The notes: generated by a model not told the origin, from the sequence alone. A stretch of DNA of 55,766 nt from Kluyvera sichuanensis (GCF_014218705.1 NZ_JABBJF010000033.1:1-55766), one strand, 5' to 3'. Shown: positions 29,565-40,270, counted from the first letter of the stretch. Numbers and translations are program-made.

Positions 29565-32500
29565 ATGCGGCGACTGGTGATGATCGGCAACGGGATGGCG
29601 GCGACCCGGCTAGCGGAAATGCTGGTGACGAACGCGCCGGGAGCGTTTGCGATAACCCTTATTGGCGACGAGCCGCATCCGGCCTACAGCCGCATTCAGC
29701 TCTCTCCGGTGCTGGGTGGGGAAAAGGATTTTAGCCAGACGCTGCTGCAGCCGGCGCAGTGGTACCGCGACCATCACATCACGCTGTGCCTCGGTGAAAC
29801 GGTGCAGGCAGTTGACGTGCAGGCACGCCGGGCGACCACCACCCAGCGTGAACTGGAGTGGGATGAATTAGTGTTCACCTGCGGTTCACAGGCCTTCCTG
29901 CCGCCGCTGCCGGGCATCGACCTGCCGCACGTTTTTGCCTTTCGCACCCTGGCAGACGTGGAAGCCATTCTCGCGACGCCGGGCGATGCGGTGGTGATTG
30001 GCGGCGGGGTGCTGGGGGTAGAAGCCGCCGCCGCGCTGCGTTTAAGAGGTGACAATGTCACTTTAGTTCATCGCAGTGGACGATTGATGGAGCAGCAGTT
30101 AGACGAGGTGGCGGGCGAGCTATTGACCCAGCGATTAGCCGAACGCGGCATCGACTGCGAACTGAGCGCCGGTATCACGGAGATTACGCCGAACGCGGTG
30201 GTGTTAAACACCGGGCGTGCCATTCCGGCAACCCGTGTGGTGATGGCAACCGGCGTACGTCCCAATATCGCGCTGGCGCAGCGGGCCGGTATTCCCTGCC
30301 AGCGCGGCATTGTGGTTAACCGCCAACTGGAAACGGGTATCCCCGGCGTCAGCGCTATTGGGGAATGCTGCGAGATTGAAGGACAAACCTTCGGCCTCGT
30401 CGCGCCCTGCATGCAACAGGCGGACGTGCTGGCAGCAAGGCTTTGCGGTAACCCGCGGGCCGATTTCCACTGGCAGGATCGCGGCACCCGCCTGAAGGTG
30501 ACCGGCATCGACCTGTTCAGCGCCGGGCGGGTTCAGCCCATCCACGGGGATAGCCAGTGGTCCTCCTATGACCCGCAGACTGGGCACTATCGGCGACTGC
30601 TGGTGGCTAACGGCCAGTTGGCCGGCGTGCTGCTGCTTGGCGACTGCACCAGCGCTGCCGTCTTTACCGATTTATTGCATACCGTCCAGCCCGCGCAGGC
30701 GAGCTGGATTTTCGACCCCTTTACCACGCAGCCGTCGGCTGCAGGAACGCAAACCATGACAAAACCAACATTAGCGGTCGTCGGGCACGGGATGGTCGGC
30801 CACCATTTTCTTGAGCAGTGTGTCAGCCACCAGTTGCACGAACAGTATCAGATTGTGGTACTGGGCGAAGAGCGCTATGCCGCCTACGACCGGGTGCATC
30901 TGTCGGAATATTTTGCCGGCCGCAGCGCGCAGTCGCTCTCAATGGTGGCGGGTGATTTCTTTGCTGATAACGGCATTGAGCTGCGCTTGTCGCAGCCGGT
31001 AGCGGAAATTAACCGCGAAGCCCGGATTATCCGCGACGCCGAGGGACATGAACTGCACTGGGATAAGCTGGTGCTCGCCACTGGCTCATACCCGTTCGTG
31101 CCGCCCATCCCCGGCAACACGCTGCCCGGCTGCTTTGTCTACCGTACGCTGGACGACCTCGATGCGATTGCCGCCTGTGCCAAAACGGCGAGCCGCGGCG
31201 TGGTGATTGGCGGCGGCCTGCTGGGGCTGGAGGCGGCAAACGCGCTGCGTCAGCTGGGTCTGGAGACCCACGTGGTGGAGTTCGCGCCGAATCTGATGGC
31301 AGTGCAGCTGGATAATGGCGGTGCCGCCATGCTGCGGGAGAAAATTACCGAGCTTGGCGTAAGCGTACACACCAGTAAAGCCACCACGGAAATTCGCCAG
31401 ACGGAAGAAGGGCTCACGCTGCAGTTTGCCGACGGTGAATGTCTGACTACCGATATGGTGGTGTTCTCGGCGGGTATTCGCCCGCAGGACGCACTGGCGC
31501 GGAGCAGCGGCATCCGCCTGGGTGAGCGCGGCGGTATCGCCATTGACAACCAGTGCCGCACTTCCGATAGCGATATCTTTGCCATTGGTGAATGCGCGCT
31601 GTGGGATAACAAAATCTATGGTCTGGTGGCCCCAGGCTATCAGATGGCGCGGGTGGCCGCCGGAGCGCTGGCGGGTGAAACGAGCGAGTTTACCGGGGCG
31701 GATATGAGCACCAAGCTCAAGCTGCTCGGCGTCGATGTGGCTTCATTTGGCGACGCGCACGGGCGCACCGCCGGAAGTCAGAGCTATCAATGGGTTCACG
31801 GCCCGGAGCAAATCTATAAGAAGATTGTGGTCAGCGCCGACGGCAAAACGCTGCTCGGCGGCGTGCTAGTGGGGGATGCCAGCGACTACGCCACGCTGCT
31901 GCAAATGATGTTCAACGATATCGCGCTGCCGTCGCACCCGGAATCGCTGATCCTGCCTGCGCTGGAAGGCAGTGCGCCAAAAGCGCTTGGCGTGGCGGCG
32001 CTGCCGGACAGCGCGCAAATCTGCTCCTGCCACAACGTCAGCAAAGGCGATATCTGCCATGCGGTGAGCAACGGCGCTACCGAGATGGGGGCAATAAAAA
32101 TCTGCACCAAAGCGGCTACCGGCTGCGGCGGTTGTAGCGCGCTGGTCAAACAGGTGATGGAGTATCAGCTGGCGCAGCAGGGCGTGGAGGTGAAAAAAGA
32201 CATCTGCGAACACTTCCCGTATTCGCGCCAGGAGATCTATCACCTGGTACGCGTGAACCGCATTCACACCTTTGAACAGCTGATTGCCCGCTACGGCCAC
32301 GGCGACGGCTGCGAAATCTGCAAGCCGCTGGTGGGGTCAGTGCTGGCCTCCTGCTGGAATGAATACCTGCTGAAGCCCGCGCATTTGCCCCTGCAGGACA
32401 CCAACGACCGCTACTTTGCCAACATCCAGAAAGACGGCACCTATTCCGTGGTGCCACGCATGCCGGCCGGTGAAGTCACGCCGGACGGGTTGATTGCCAT

Positions 32501-33629
32501 CGGGCAGATAGCCAAACGCTATGCACTTTACAGCAAGATTACCGGCGGCCAGCGTATTGACCTGTTTGGCGCGCGGCTGGAGCAGCTTCCGGCTATCTGG
32601 CAAGCGCTGGTGGAGGCCGGTTTTGAGACCGGACATGCCTACGGCAAGTCACTGCGTACGGTGAAGTCCTGCGTGGGGTCAACCTGGTGCCGTTACGGGG
32701 TGCAGGATTCCACCGGGCTGGCGGTAACCCTGGAGCATCGCTACAAAGGGTTGCGTGCGCCGCATAAAATTAAAATGGCGGTCTCCGGCTGTACCCGCGA
32801 GTGCGCGGAAGCGCAGGGCAAAGACGTGGGGGTGATTGCTACCGACAAGGGCTGGAACCTCTATCTGTGCGGTAACGGCGGGATGAAGCCGCGTCATGCG
32901 GATCTGTTCGCCAGCGACCTCGACGACGCGACGCTGCTGCGCACCATCGACCGTTTTTTGATGTTCTATATCCGTACCGCCGACCGTCTGCAGCGCACCA
33001 GCACCTGGATGGATAATCTGGAAGGCGGGCTGGAATATCTACGCAGCGTGATCCTCGACGATTCGCTGGGTATTGGCGAGGAGCTGGAGCAGGAGATGGC
33101 GCGCGTTATCGACAGCTACCAGTGCGAATGGCAGACCACCCTGAACGATCCGCAGCGGCTGACGCTGTTCCGCTCGTTTGTTAACAGCGATATGCCGGAC
33201 GAAGCGGTGCAGCGTGAAACCGTGCGTGGGCAGCCGCAGTTGGCGCCGGTTACCGTGACGCCGGTGCTGGCGGGTAGCCGTCGTCCGTGGCAGGCGGTCT
33301 GTACGCTGGAAGAGATCCCCGCACAGGCCGGGATTGGCGCGCGGTTAGGCGAGATGCAGATTGCACTATTCCGCCTCAACGGCCACGTCTATGCGCTGGA
33401 TAATCAGGAGCCCGGCAGCCAGGCTAACGTCCTGTCGCGCGGCTTGTTGGGTGACGCCAGCGGCGAACCTATCGTCATTTCGCCGCTTTACAAACAGCGT
33501 ATTCGTCTGCGCGATGGCCGCCATCCTGACAGCGGCGAGCCGGTGGTGCGCGCCTGGCCGGTTAAGGTTGAAGACGGCAAAGTGTGGGTCAGTAGCCAGG
33601 AACTGGTGATGCGCGCGGAGGCTTCATGA
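29565..33629 (+). CDS. nasB: NasC-NasB fusion: NAD(P)H oxidoreductase plus siroheme nitrite reductase
   Basis: One frame of 1354 codons. Residues 1-397 are a flavin NAD(P)H oxidoreductase like Klebsiella NasC (IGNGMAATRLAEML; VVIGGGVLGVEAAAALR). Residue 398 is Met (ATG 30756), from which MTKPTLAVVGHGMVGHHFLE begins a NirB-type nitrite reductase of 957 residues, the K. oxytoca NasB length as I recall it. It contains a second flavin pair (GVVIGGGLLGLEAANALRQL), BFD-like [2Fe-2S] cysteines (CSCHNVSKGDIC, CTKAATGCGGC), and siroheme/[4Fe-4S] motifs (CVGSTWCRYG, SGCTRECAEAQGK). The C-terminal 110 residues are a NirD-like Rieske fold without the Cys/His ligands. AGGAA at 30743-30747 lies eight bases before the internal ATG, so separate NasB may also be made. 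Reduces nitrite to ammonium in the cytoplasm. Confidence 0.9.
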   Translation: MRRLVMIGNGMAATRLAEMLVTNAPGAFAITLIGDEPHPAYSRIQLSPVLGGEKDFSQTLLQPAQWYRDHHITLCLGETVQAVDVQARRATTTQRELEWDELVFTCGSQAFLPPLPGIDLPHVFAFRTLADVEAILATPGDAVVIGGGVLGVEAAAALRLRGDNVTLVHRSGRLMEQQLDEVAGELLTQRLAERGIDCELSAGITEITPNAVVLNTGRAIPATRVVMATGVRPNIALAQRAGIPCQRGIVVNRQLETGIPGVSAIGECCEIEGQTFGLVAPCMQQADVLAARLCGNPRADFHWQDRGTRLKVTGIDLFSAGRVQPIHGDSQWSSYDPQTGHYRRLLVANGQLAGVLLLGDCTSAAVFTDLLHTVQPAQASWIFDPFTTQPSAAGTQTMTKPTLAVVGHGMVGHHFLEQCVSHQLHEQYQIVVLGEERYAAYDRVHLSEYFAGRSAQSLSMVAGDFFADNGIELRLSQPVAEINREARIIRDAEGHELHWDKLVLATGSYPFVPPIPGNTLPGCFVYRTLDDLDAIAACAKTASRGVVIGGGLLGLEAANALRQLGLETHVVEFAPNLMAVQLDNGGAAMLREKITELGVSVHTSKATTEIRQTEEGLTLQFADGECLTTDMVVFSAGIRPQDALARSSGIRLGERGGIAIDNQCRTSDSDIFAIGECALWDNKIYGLVAPGYQMARVAAGALAGETSEFTGADMSTKLKLLGVDVASFGDAHGRTAGSQSYQWVHGPEQIYKKIVVSADGKTLLGGVLVGDASDYATLLQMMFNDIALPSHPESLILPALEGSAPKALGVAALPDSAQICSCHNVSKGDICHAVSNGATEMGAIKICTKAATGCGGCSALVKQVMEYQLAQQGVEVKKDICEHFPYSRQEIYHLVRVNRIHTFEQLIARYGHGDGCEICKPLVGSVLASCWNEYLLKPAHLPLQDTNDRYFANIQKDGTYSVVPRMPAGEVTPDGLIAIGQIAKRYALYSKITGGQRIDLFGARLEQLPAIWQALVEAGFETGHAYGKSLRTVKSCVGSTWCRYGVQDSTGLAVTLEHRYKGLRAPHKIKMAVSGCTRECAEAQGKDVGVIATDKGWNLYLCGNGGMKPRHADLFASDLDDATLLRTIDRFLMFYIRTADRLQRTSTWMDNLEGGLEYLRSVILDDSLGIGEELEQEMARVIDSYQCEWQTTLNDPQRLTLFRSFVNSDMPDEAVQRETVRGQPQLAPVTVTPVLAGSRRPWQAVCTLEEIPAQAGIGARLGEMQIALFRLNGHVYALDNQEPGSQANVLSRGLLGDASGEPIVISPLYKQRIRLRDGRHPDSGEPVVRAWPVKVEDGKVWVSSQELVMRAEAS

Positions 33630-36232
33630 CTGAAACCCGAACAACATGTCCTTACTGCGGCGTTGGCTGTGGGGTGCTGGCCACGGTGATTGACGGCGCG
33701 GTCAGCGTGCGGGGCGATGACGCCCACCCGGCAAACTTTGGTCGCCTGTGCGTGAAGGGCTCTGCGCTCGGCGAAACCACCGGTCTGGAGGGGCGTTTGT
33801 TGCAACCGTCGGTGGACGGCCATGATGTCAGTTGGGAGCAGGCGCTGGATGCGGCCGGTGAACGGCTACAGGCTATTATCGCCGAGCACGGCCCGCAGGC
33901 GGTGGCGTTTTATGCCTCCGGGCAACTGCTGACCGAGGACTATTACGCCGCCAATAAGCTGATGAAAGGCTTTATCGGTGCGGCGAATATTGATACCAAC
34001 TCGCGGCTGTGTATGTCGTCAGCGGTCACCGGCTATAAACGCGCGTGGGGCGCCGATGTGGTGCCGTGCAGCTATGAGGACGTAGAGCGCAGCGACCTGG
34101 TGGTGTTGGTCGGTTCTAACGCGGCCTGGGCGCACCCGGTGCTCTATCAGCGACTGGTGCAGGCGAAGCAGCAAAACCCGCAGATGAAGGTGGTGGTCAT
34201 CGACCCGCGTCGTACTGCCACCTGCGATATTGCCGACCGCCATCTGGCGATTGCCCCCGGCACGGATGCCGGGCTATTTGTTGGGCTGCTGAACGCCATC
34301 GTCAAACGCGGAGGATGCGTGGATGATTTTGCCGATGCGCCCGCCGCGCGGGAGGCGGCGCAATCCTGGGGCGTCGAACGTGTGGCGGCATTTTGCGGGC
34401 TGCCGCCAGAAGAGGTCTCTGCGTTTTATCAGGACTTTATTGCCGCCCCGAAGGCCATCACGCTCTACACCATGGGCATTAACCAATCCTCCAGCGGCAG
34501 CGACAAATGCAACGCCATCATTAACGTTCACCTTGCCAGCGGCAAATTTGGCCGTGAAGGCTGCGGCCCCTTTTCGCTGACCGGGCAGCCGAATGCGATG
34601 GGTGGGCGTGAAGTGGGCGGGCTGGCAACGATGCTGGCGGCGCATATGAACTTCGAACCCGCCGACCTCGCGAGGGTGGCGCGTTTCTGGGGCACCGAGC
34701 GGCTGGCGCAAACGCCGGGGCTGATGGCGGTGGATCTCTTCGCGGCTATCGGGCGCGGTGAGGTGAAAGCGGTGTGGATCATGGGCACCAATCCGGCGGT
34801 GTCACTGCCGGACAGCCACGCGGTAAGCCAGGTGCTGAAGCGCTGCCCGCTGGTGATTGTCTCTGAAATTGCTGCACAGACGGAAACCTCGCAGTACGCG
34901 CATATTCGCTTTCCGGCGCTGGGCTGGGGGGAGAAAAATGGCACCGTGACCAACTCCGAGCGGCGTATTTCGCGCCAGCGGGCGTTTCTGCCCGCCCCCG
35001 GTGAGGCGCGGGCCGACTGGTGGATCATCGCTCGTGTCGCCGAGCGTCTGGGCTTCGGCGCGGCGTTTGCCTGGCAGCACCCGCATGAGGTTTTTAGTGA
35101 ACACGCCGCGCTCTCCGGCTTTGAAAATAACGGCCAGCGGGCGTTTGATATCAGCGGGCTTGCCGAATTAAGCCGTGAGGCGTGGGATGAACTTGCGCCG
35201 GTGCGCTGGCCAGTCAGCCGTCGCAACGTCACGTTGGATCTGCATCGTGGCTGGCGTAGCGACGGGCGGCTGCGGATGGTGCCGGTCACGCCGCGTGGTA
35301 TGCAGGCGCAGACGCAGCCGCTCTATCCGCTGATCCTCAACAGCGGGCGGATCCGCGACCAGTGGCACACCATGACTCGCACCGGTAGCGTGCCGCGCCT
35401 GATGCAGCATATCGCGCAGCCGATAGTGGAAGTCTCGCCGCCGGATGCCGCGCACTTTGCGCTGTTGCCCGGTGGTTTAGCGCGCATCAGTTCGCCACAT
35501 GGCGTGATGGTGGCGAAGGTAGTGGTGACGGAGAGTCAGCGCCGTGGCTCGCTGTTTACGCCGATGCACTGGAATGACTGCTTTGCCCGTCAGGGGAAAG
35601 TGAACGGGCTGGTGGCCTCGGTGGTCGACCCGCACTCCGGGCAGCCGGAAAGTAAGCAGACCGCCGTGCGCATCGCGCCGTGGCAGCCGTTATGGCAGGG
35701 GGAACTCTACTCCCGCAGCGAAGTGCCGCTGCCGGGGCATCTGCACTGGTGGCGTAAAGCCGCACCGGGACTGCACCATGTCACCCTCTGCGGCGATCGT
35801 CTGGTGCAACACGAGATGCTGGCCTGGTGTCAGCAGCAGGGCTGGCAGGTGCAACTCGCCAATGCTGGTGAGATCTGGCATCTACTGGCATGGCTGGACG
35901 GACGTTTGATGCTCGGCTTCTGGAGCGGTGATGCGCTACCGGAAGTGGACGATGCATTAGTGTGCCGGGCGTTTAATGAGGCGCCACAGACACTGGCGGC
36001 GCGTCATGCGCTGCTGAGTGGCCAGGATCTGGCGCGCCCAGCGGTGGGGAAAATTGTTTGCAGCTGTTTCAGCGTTGGCGAAAAAACCATCCTCGAAGCG
36101 ATTGAAAAACAGGGCTGCCGTACGTCGGGCGAGCTGGGCGAACGGTTGAAATGCGGCACCAACTGCGGATCCTGCATACCGGAGTTAAAGGCACTGCTCG
36201 CCAGCACGGCAATGAAGGTGACGATTTTATGA
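33626..36232 (+). CDS. nasA: Assimilatory nitrate reductase, molybdopterin subunit NasA
   Basis: This 868-residue cytoplasmic enzyme reduces nitrate to nitrite. The N-terminal [4Fe-4S] cluster uses Cys8, Cys11, Cys15 and Cys42 (CPYCGVGCG ... GRLCVKG). Molybdo-bis-MGD binding regions include SNAAWAHPVLYQRL, VVVIDPRRTATCDIADRHLA and IMGTNPAVSLPDSHAV. The C-terminus has a BFD-like [2Fe-2S] domain (CSCFSVGEKTILEAIE ... CGTNCGSCIPEL) that probably accepts electrons from the NasC part of the upstream protein. No Tat signal is present. The start overlaps the nasCB stop by four bases (ATGA). No clear terminator follows before ychO. Confidence 0.95.
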   Translation: MTETRTTCPYCGVGCGVLATVIDGAVSVRGDDAHPANFGRLCVKGSALGETTGLEGRLLQPSVDGHDVSWEQALDAAGERLQAIIAEHGPQAVAFYASGQLLTEDYYAANKLMKGFIGAANIDTNSRLCMSSAVTGYKRAWGADVVPCSYEDVERSDLVVLVGSNAAWAHPVLYQRLVQAKQQNPQMKVVVIDPRRTATCDIADRHLAIAPGTDAGLFVGLLNAIVKRGGCVDDFADAPAAREAAQSWGVERVAAFCGLPPEEVSAFYQDFIAAPKAITLYTMGINQSSSGSDKCNAIINVHLASGKFGREGCGPFSLTGQPNAMGGREVGGLATMLAAHMNFEPADLARVARFWGTERLAQTPGLMAVDLFAAIGRGEVKAVWIMGTNPAVSLPDSHAVSQVLKRCPLVIVSEIAAQTETSQYAHIRFPALGWGEKNGTVTNSERRISRQRAFLPAPGEARADWWIIARVAERLGFGAAFAWQHPHEVFSEHAALSGFENNGQRAFDISGLAELSREAWDELAPVRWPVSRRNVTLDLHRGWRSDGRLRMVPVTPRGMQAQTQPLYPLILNSGRIRDQWHTMTRTGSVPRLMQHIAQPIVEVSPPDAAHFALLPGGLARISSPHGVMVAKVVVTESQRRGSLFTPMHWNDCFARQGKVNGLVASVVDPHSGQPESKQTAVRIAPWQPLWQGELYSRSEVPLPGHLHWWRKAAPGLHHVTLCGDRLVQHEMLAWCQQQGWQVQLANAGEIWHLLAWLDGRLMLGFWSGDALPEVDDALVCRAFNEAPQTLAARHALLSGQDLARPAVGKIVCSCFSVGEKTILEAIEKQGCRTSGELGERLKCGTNCGSCIPELKALLASTAMKVTIL

Positions 36233-36295
36233 CCTTCAGGCAATTCTTATAAGAGGCCACGAAGGCTGAACCCTGCCCGCAAAGGCGCTAGACTA

Positions 36296-37750
36296 ATGAC
36301 TTTGGGGCTGAATTTTTCAGCCTGCATTGAAGCTGGCTATGGGGTTGCGGTTTTGTCTTTGCGTTTTTACTCGTCATTTTTCGTGTTGCTGGCGTTGACT
36401 GGCGGGAGCGCGCGTGCGCTGACGTCGTTTGTCGAAGAGGCGGAACATCCCTTCGATAATCAGGCCGATAGCCTGCCGGATCTGAGTATCGCCCCGGAAA
36501 ATCATGATGCGGAGAAACACTTTGCCGAGATGGTGAAGGCCTTCGGCGAAGCCAGCATGACTGACAACGGGTTGGATACCGGCGAGCAGGCGCGGCTATT
36601 TGCCATGACGCAGCTACAGGACAAGGTTAACGGCCAGATGAACCAGCAGCTCGAAAGCTGGCTATCTCCCTGGGGCAATACCAATATTCAACTGCTGGTG
36701 GACGATCAGGGCAAGATGACCGGCAGCCACGGAAGCTGGTTTGTTCCGCTACAGGACAACATGCAGTATCTCACCTGGAGCCAGCTTGGCCTGACGCAGC
36801 ATGACGAAGGGCTGGTGGGTAATCTGGGGCTGGGGCAGCGCTGGGTCGCCGGGCAGTGGCTGCTTGGCTACAACACTTTTTATGACAGCCTGCTCGATGC
36901 CCATCTCAATCGCGGCGGGCTTGGCGCGGAAGCATGGGGCGAGAACCTGCGTTTTTCGGCGAACTACTACTACCCACTGCACGGTTGGCAAAACAGCGGC
37001 ACCACGCTGCAACAGCGCATGGCGCGCGGCTATGACCTGACCGCGCAGGCGTGGATCCCGGCTTACAATCACATCAACACCAGCCTCAGCGTCGAGCAGT
37101 ATTTCGGCGACAGCGTCGATCTGTTTCGTAGCGGCACGGGCTACCGTAACCCGGTCGCGGTCTCACTGGGCCTGAACTACACCCCGGTGCCGTTATTCAC
37201 CTTCAGTGCCCAGCACAAGCAGGGGGAGAGCGGGGTGAATCAGAACAACCTCGGCATGAAGGTTAACTACCGCTTTGGCGTGCCGCTGAAGAAGCAGCTT
37301 GCCGCTGATGAGGTGGCGCAGACCCGAACGCTACGCGGCAGCCGCTACGATGCACCAGAACGCAACAACCAGCCGGTGATGGAGTTTCGTCAACGCAAAA
37401 GCCTGAGCGTCTATCTCGCCACCCCGCCGTGGGATCTCACGGGCTACGAGACGGTGGCGCTGAAAATTCAGGTGCACGACGAGTATGGGATCAAATCCAT
37501 CAGCTGGCAGGGCGATACCGAAGCCTTAAGCCTGACGCCGCCAGCCGCGGGCAATAGCACCGATGGCTGGAGCATTATCATGCCGGCCTGGGATCCGACG
37601 GAGGGGGCCAGCAATATCTGGCATCTGTCAGTGGTGGTGGAAGATGGTAAGGGGCAGCGCGTCACCTCGAATGAGATAACGCTAGCGTTGACCGAGCCTG
37701 TCGTCAGCTTTGCCCCGCAGGGCAATAGCTGGTTGGACATGGTGCCGTAA
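36296..37750 (+). CDS. ychO: Invasin/intimin-like outer-membrane protein YchO
   Basis: This protein of up to 484 residues matches E. coli YchO: an inverse-autotransporter beta-barrel (about residues 90-345, SWLSPWGNTNIQLLVDDQGK, WVAGQWLLGYNTFYDSLLDA, VEQYFGDSVDLFRSGTGYRN) followed by a single Ig-like extracellular domain. A signal peptide ends around LLALTGGSARA. The start is uncertain: the ATG at 36296 gives a long N-terminus and no good ribosome site; TTG codons at 36353 or 36359 would give a more usual signal peptide. It lies 63 bases after nasA and converges on narL with nine bases between stops. Confidence 0.88.
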   Translation: MTLGLNFSACIEAGYGVAVLSLRFYSSFFVLLALTGGSARALTSFVEEAEHPFDNQADSLPDLSIAPENHDAEKHFAEMVKAFGEASMTDNGLDTGEQARLFAMTQLQDKVNGQMNQQLESWLSPWGNTNIQLLVDDQGKMTGSHGSWFVPLQDNMQYLTWSQLGLTQHDEGLVGNLGLGQRWVAGQWLLGYNTFYDSLLDAHLNRGGLGAEAWGENLRFSANYYYPLHGWQNSGTTLQQRMARGYDLTAQAWIPAYNHINTSLSVEQYFGDSVDLFRSGTGYRNPVAVSLGLNYTPVPLFTFSAQHKQGESGVNQNNLGMKVNYRFGVPLKKQLAADEVAQTRTLRGSRYDAPERNNQPVMEFRQRKSLSVYLATPPWDLTGYETVALKIQVHDEYGIKSISWQGDTEALSLTPPAAGNSTDGWSIIMPAWDPTEGASNIWHLSVVVEDGKGQRVTSNEITLALTEPVVSFAPQGNSWLDMVP

Positions 37751-37759
37751 CGGCGATTC

Positions 37760-38410
37760 TCAGAAAATACGTTCCTGGTGCACCCACACGGCGGCTTCGA
37801 CGCGGGATTTCAGCTTCATTTTCTTCAGCATGTGCTTCACGTGAACCTTCACGGTGCTTTCCGTGATATCCAGACGGCGGGCAATCATCTTGTTCGGCAA
37901 ACCCTGGGCAATCAGCTTGAGAATATCGCGCTCGCGCGGGGTTAACTGGTTGATGTCGCGGTCAGAGGTGGCGCGGTTGGCGCGCAGGCTGGCGGCCAGC
38001 ACCGGCGTTAACGCTTCGCTTAATACCATCTCACCGGCGGCAGCCTGTTGCAGGGCTTTCAGCAGATCTTCCGGCTCCATATCTTTCAGCAGATAGCCGT
38101 CGGCACCGCGTTTGAGTGCGGTGACCACGTCTTCTTCGTGGTTGGACACGCTGAATACCACCACACGGCCGGAGAGAGATTTCTCACGCAGCTTGTCGAG
38201 GGTTTCCAGACCGTTCATGCCGGGCATATTGAGATCGAGCAGAATCAGATCGGGATCGAGCGCTTCTGCCAGTTCAATACCTTGTTCACCGTTGCTGGCC
38301 TCGCCTACGACCTGAATATCTGATGCCATACTGACCAGCTGTTTGACGCCGGTACGCAGCATAGGATGATCGTCAATTAACAGGATAGTAGCCCGTTCCT
38401 GATTACTCAT
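37760..38410 (-). CDS. narL: Nitrate/nitrite response regulator NarL
   Basis: This 216-residue protein has a receiver domain with the phospho-acceptor Asp in [16 protein letters not shown], and a LuxR-type helix-turn-helix domain ([20 protein letters not shown]). It binds TACYYMT heptamers and controls nar genes with NarX. The start at 38410 ([18 protein letters not shown]) overlaps the narX stop by eight bases; the longer open frame upstream lies inside narX and is not conserved. Confidence 0.97.
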   Translation of the reverse strand: MSNQERATILLIDDHPMLRTGVKQLVSMASDIQVVGEASNGEQGIELAEALDPDLILLDLNMPGMNGLETLDKLREKSLSGRVVVFSVSNHEEDVVTALKRGADGYLLKDMEPEDLLKALQQAAAGEMVLSEALTPVLAASLRANRATSDRDINQLTPRERDILKLIAQGLPNKMIARRLDITESTVKVHVKHMLKKMKLKSRVEAAVWVHQERIF

Positions 38411-40202
38411 GGGTATCTCCTTGGGGAGTAGAAAGCGATTGTTCGGGGACAAACGTAACCACGACTTCGGTGCCGCCGCTTTCACGACGACGAACCTGGC
38501 AATCGCCACGCAGGCTTTGTGCGCGGTCACGCATAATAATAAGGCCATAATGGTTGCTGCGTTCAGCATGTAGCGGAACGCCACAGCCGTTATCAGCCAC
38601 CACCAGTTTGACCTGGTTGTTTTGTTGGGTAACGCTGACTTTCACTTCTGTCGCCTGCGAGTGCTTAAGCGCGTTGCTTAAGGCTTCGCGGGCAATCTGT
38701 AGCAGGTGAATCGCTTGATGCGACGGCACGTAGCGCGGCGGCAGTTGGTAGTCGAGCTGCACCGGGAAGCCGAAATGGCTGCTGTACTCCTGACAGCTGT
38801 CCTCCAGCGCCGGGCGCAGGCCGGACTCGGTCAGCTTCAAGCGGAAGGTGGTCAGCAGTTCGCGCAGCTGCGCCCATGAGGTGTTGAGTTCATTACGCAC
38901 CTGGCTCAACAGCTCGCGGCTTTCAGGGGACGACTGCTCTTTTTGCATCATCTGCAGACAGCTAACCTGCATCTTCATACAGGAGAGCGACTGGGCGATG
39001 GAGTCGTGAAGCTCGCGGGCAATCGTTGAACGTTCTTCCATTACAATTAGCTGCTGCTGGCGCTCCAGCTGTTTGTCCAGCGCCAGCGTCGAGGTGATTT
39101 GCTCGAGTAGGGTATCAACCAATTGCTGCTGATCGTGGCTTAGCTCACGGCCGTGCGGCAGGGTTGCCAGCAGGATGCCGTACTGGTTACGCGGGTCGGT
39201 TAGCCGCCATTTCAGCGTGATACCGTCATGGGCTGCGGTATCGACGTCGCGTGGGCAGAGGTAACAGCCTCGGTCGTCGCACTCCCAGCCGGAGTGACAG
39301 CTAAATTCCTGATGGTTATCTTCATCTTCGGTATCGTAAACCCGGACTTCAATTTCCCGCAGCGGAGTCAGTTCCTGAAGGCCGTTCAGCACCGGAGAGA
39401 TGCGTTCGCACAGCGGCGCGCTGGAATGCAGGCGGCGGTTAGCCTGCCACAGGAAGGAGAGAATGGCATTTTTCTGCTCCAGCCCGGCGGTTTTCTCCTG
39501 TACGCGACGCTCCAGCGAGGCGTAGCTTTCCGCGAGCTCGGCGGACATATTATTCAGTGACATGCCAAGGGTGGCCATTTCGTTGCGACCGCTGATTTGC
39601 GCGCGATGGGTAAAATCGCGGTGGCTGATGGCTTCGGCCATGCGCAGCAGCTGCCGCCATGGATGCAGTAGGCGGGTGCGCAGCCAGAAAACGGTAAAGA
39701 TCAGCAGTACCGCCATGAAAAAGGCCAATAGCCGGTGCATCCACACCACGTGAGAGATGCGCTGTTCGGTGGTGTGATCGAAGACGGTGACCAGTTGGTC
39801 AATGCGGTTAACAAAGCCGGCAAGATCGGCGGCGATATCGTCCGGGTTTTTCGCCTCACTAATATCTGGCGCCAGATGTTTTAGCCAGTACTGCTGAAGT
39901 TCGTGAAGCTGCTGGACCTGGCCATCGCGCTCGGCGGCCAGCTGTAATTCCGGACTGAAAACCGTTTTTTGCATCTCAGCGAATAGCGGCTCGTCGTTCT
40001 TATCCACCGGAATCGCGGCCAGAAGACGGTAGCTCTGCATACGCAGCGAACCCGCCTGGTTAATCGCGTGAGCGCTGCCCTGGACGCCGTTCACCAGACG
40101 TGCAGAAATCATCATACTCGCCACACCGATAAGGGTGGACAGCAGTACGATGAGGGCCAGTTGATTCACCAGCGTGAGTGGTGTAAAAAAACGTCTAAAC
40201 AT
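38403..40202 (-). CDS. narX: Nitrate/nitrite sensor histidine kinase NarX
   Basis: This 599-residue inner-membrane kinase has two membrane segments (about residues 14-37 and 150-172). They flank a periplasmic sensor domain with the P-box region [25 protein letters not shown] linker, a central cysteine cluster ([19 protein letters not shown]), the HisKA_3 phosphorylation site in [20 protein letters not shown] and a C-terminal HATPase domain follow. The start at 40202 ([14 protein letters not shown]) aligns with E. coli; an upstream in-frame ATG would add 25 residues. It forms an operon with narL and diverges from narK. Confidence 0.96.
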   Translation of the reverse strand: MFRRFFTPLTLVNQLALIVLLSTLIGVASMMISARLVNGVQGSAHAINQAGSLRMQSYRLLAAIPVDKNDEPLFAEMQKTVFSPELQLAAERDGQVQQLHELQQYWLKHLAPDISEAKNPDDIAADLAGFVNRIDQLVTVFDHTTEQRISHVVWMHRLLAFFMAVLLIFTVFWLRTRLLHPWRQLLRMAEAISHRDFTHRAQISGRNEMATLGMSLNNMSAELAESYASLERRVQEKTAGLEQKNAILSFLWQANRRLHSSAPLCERISPVLNGLQELTPLREIEVRVYDTEDEDNHQEFSCHSGWECDDRGCYLCPRDVDTAAHDGITLKWRLTDPRNQYGILLATLPHGRELSHDQQQLVDTLLEQITSTLALDKQLERQQQLIVMEERSTIARELHDSIAQSLSCMKMQVSCLQMMQKEQSSPESRELLSQVRNELNTSWAQLRELLTTFRLKLTESGLRPALEDSCQEYSSHFGFPVQLDYQLPPRYVPSHQAIHLLQIAREALSNALKHSQATEVKVSVTQQNNQVKLVVADNGCGVPLHAERSNHYGLIIMRDRAQSLRGDCQVRRRESGGTEVVVTFVPEQSLSTPQGDTHE

Positions 40203-40270
40203 GGTGCGATACGGCTCCTGGCGGAAGACTTTCCGGTGAGTGGCGTTATTTTCGACTATCGCCTGGAGTA

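Noticed and set aside
38411..38584. N-terminal extension of NarL
   Set aside because: The extra codons lie inside the narX coding sequence and are not part of the conserved NarL start [16 protein letters not shown].
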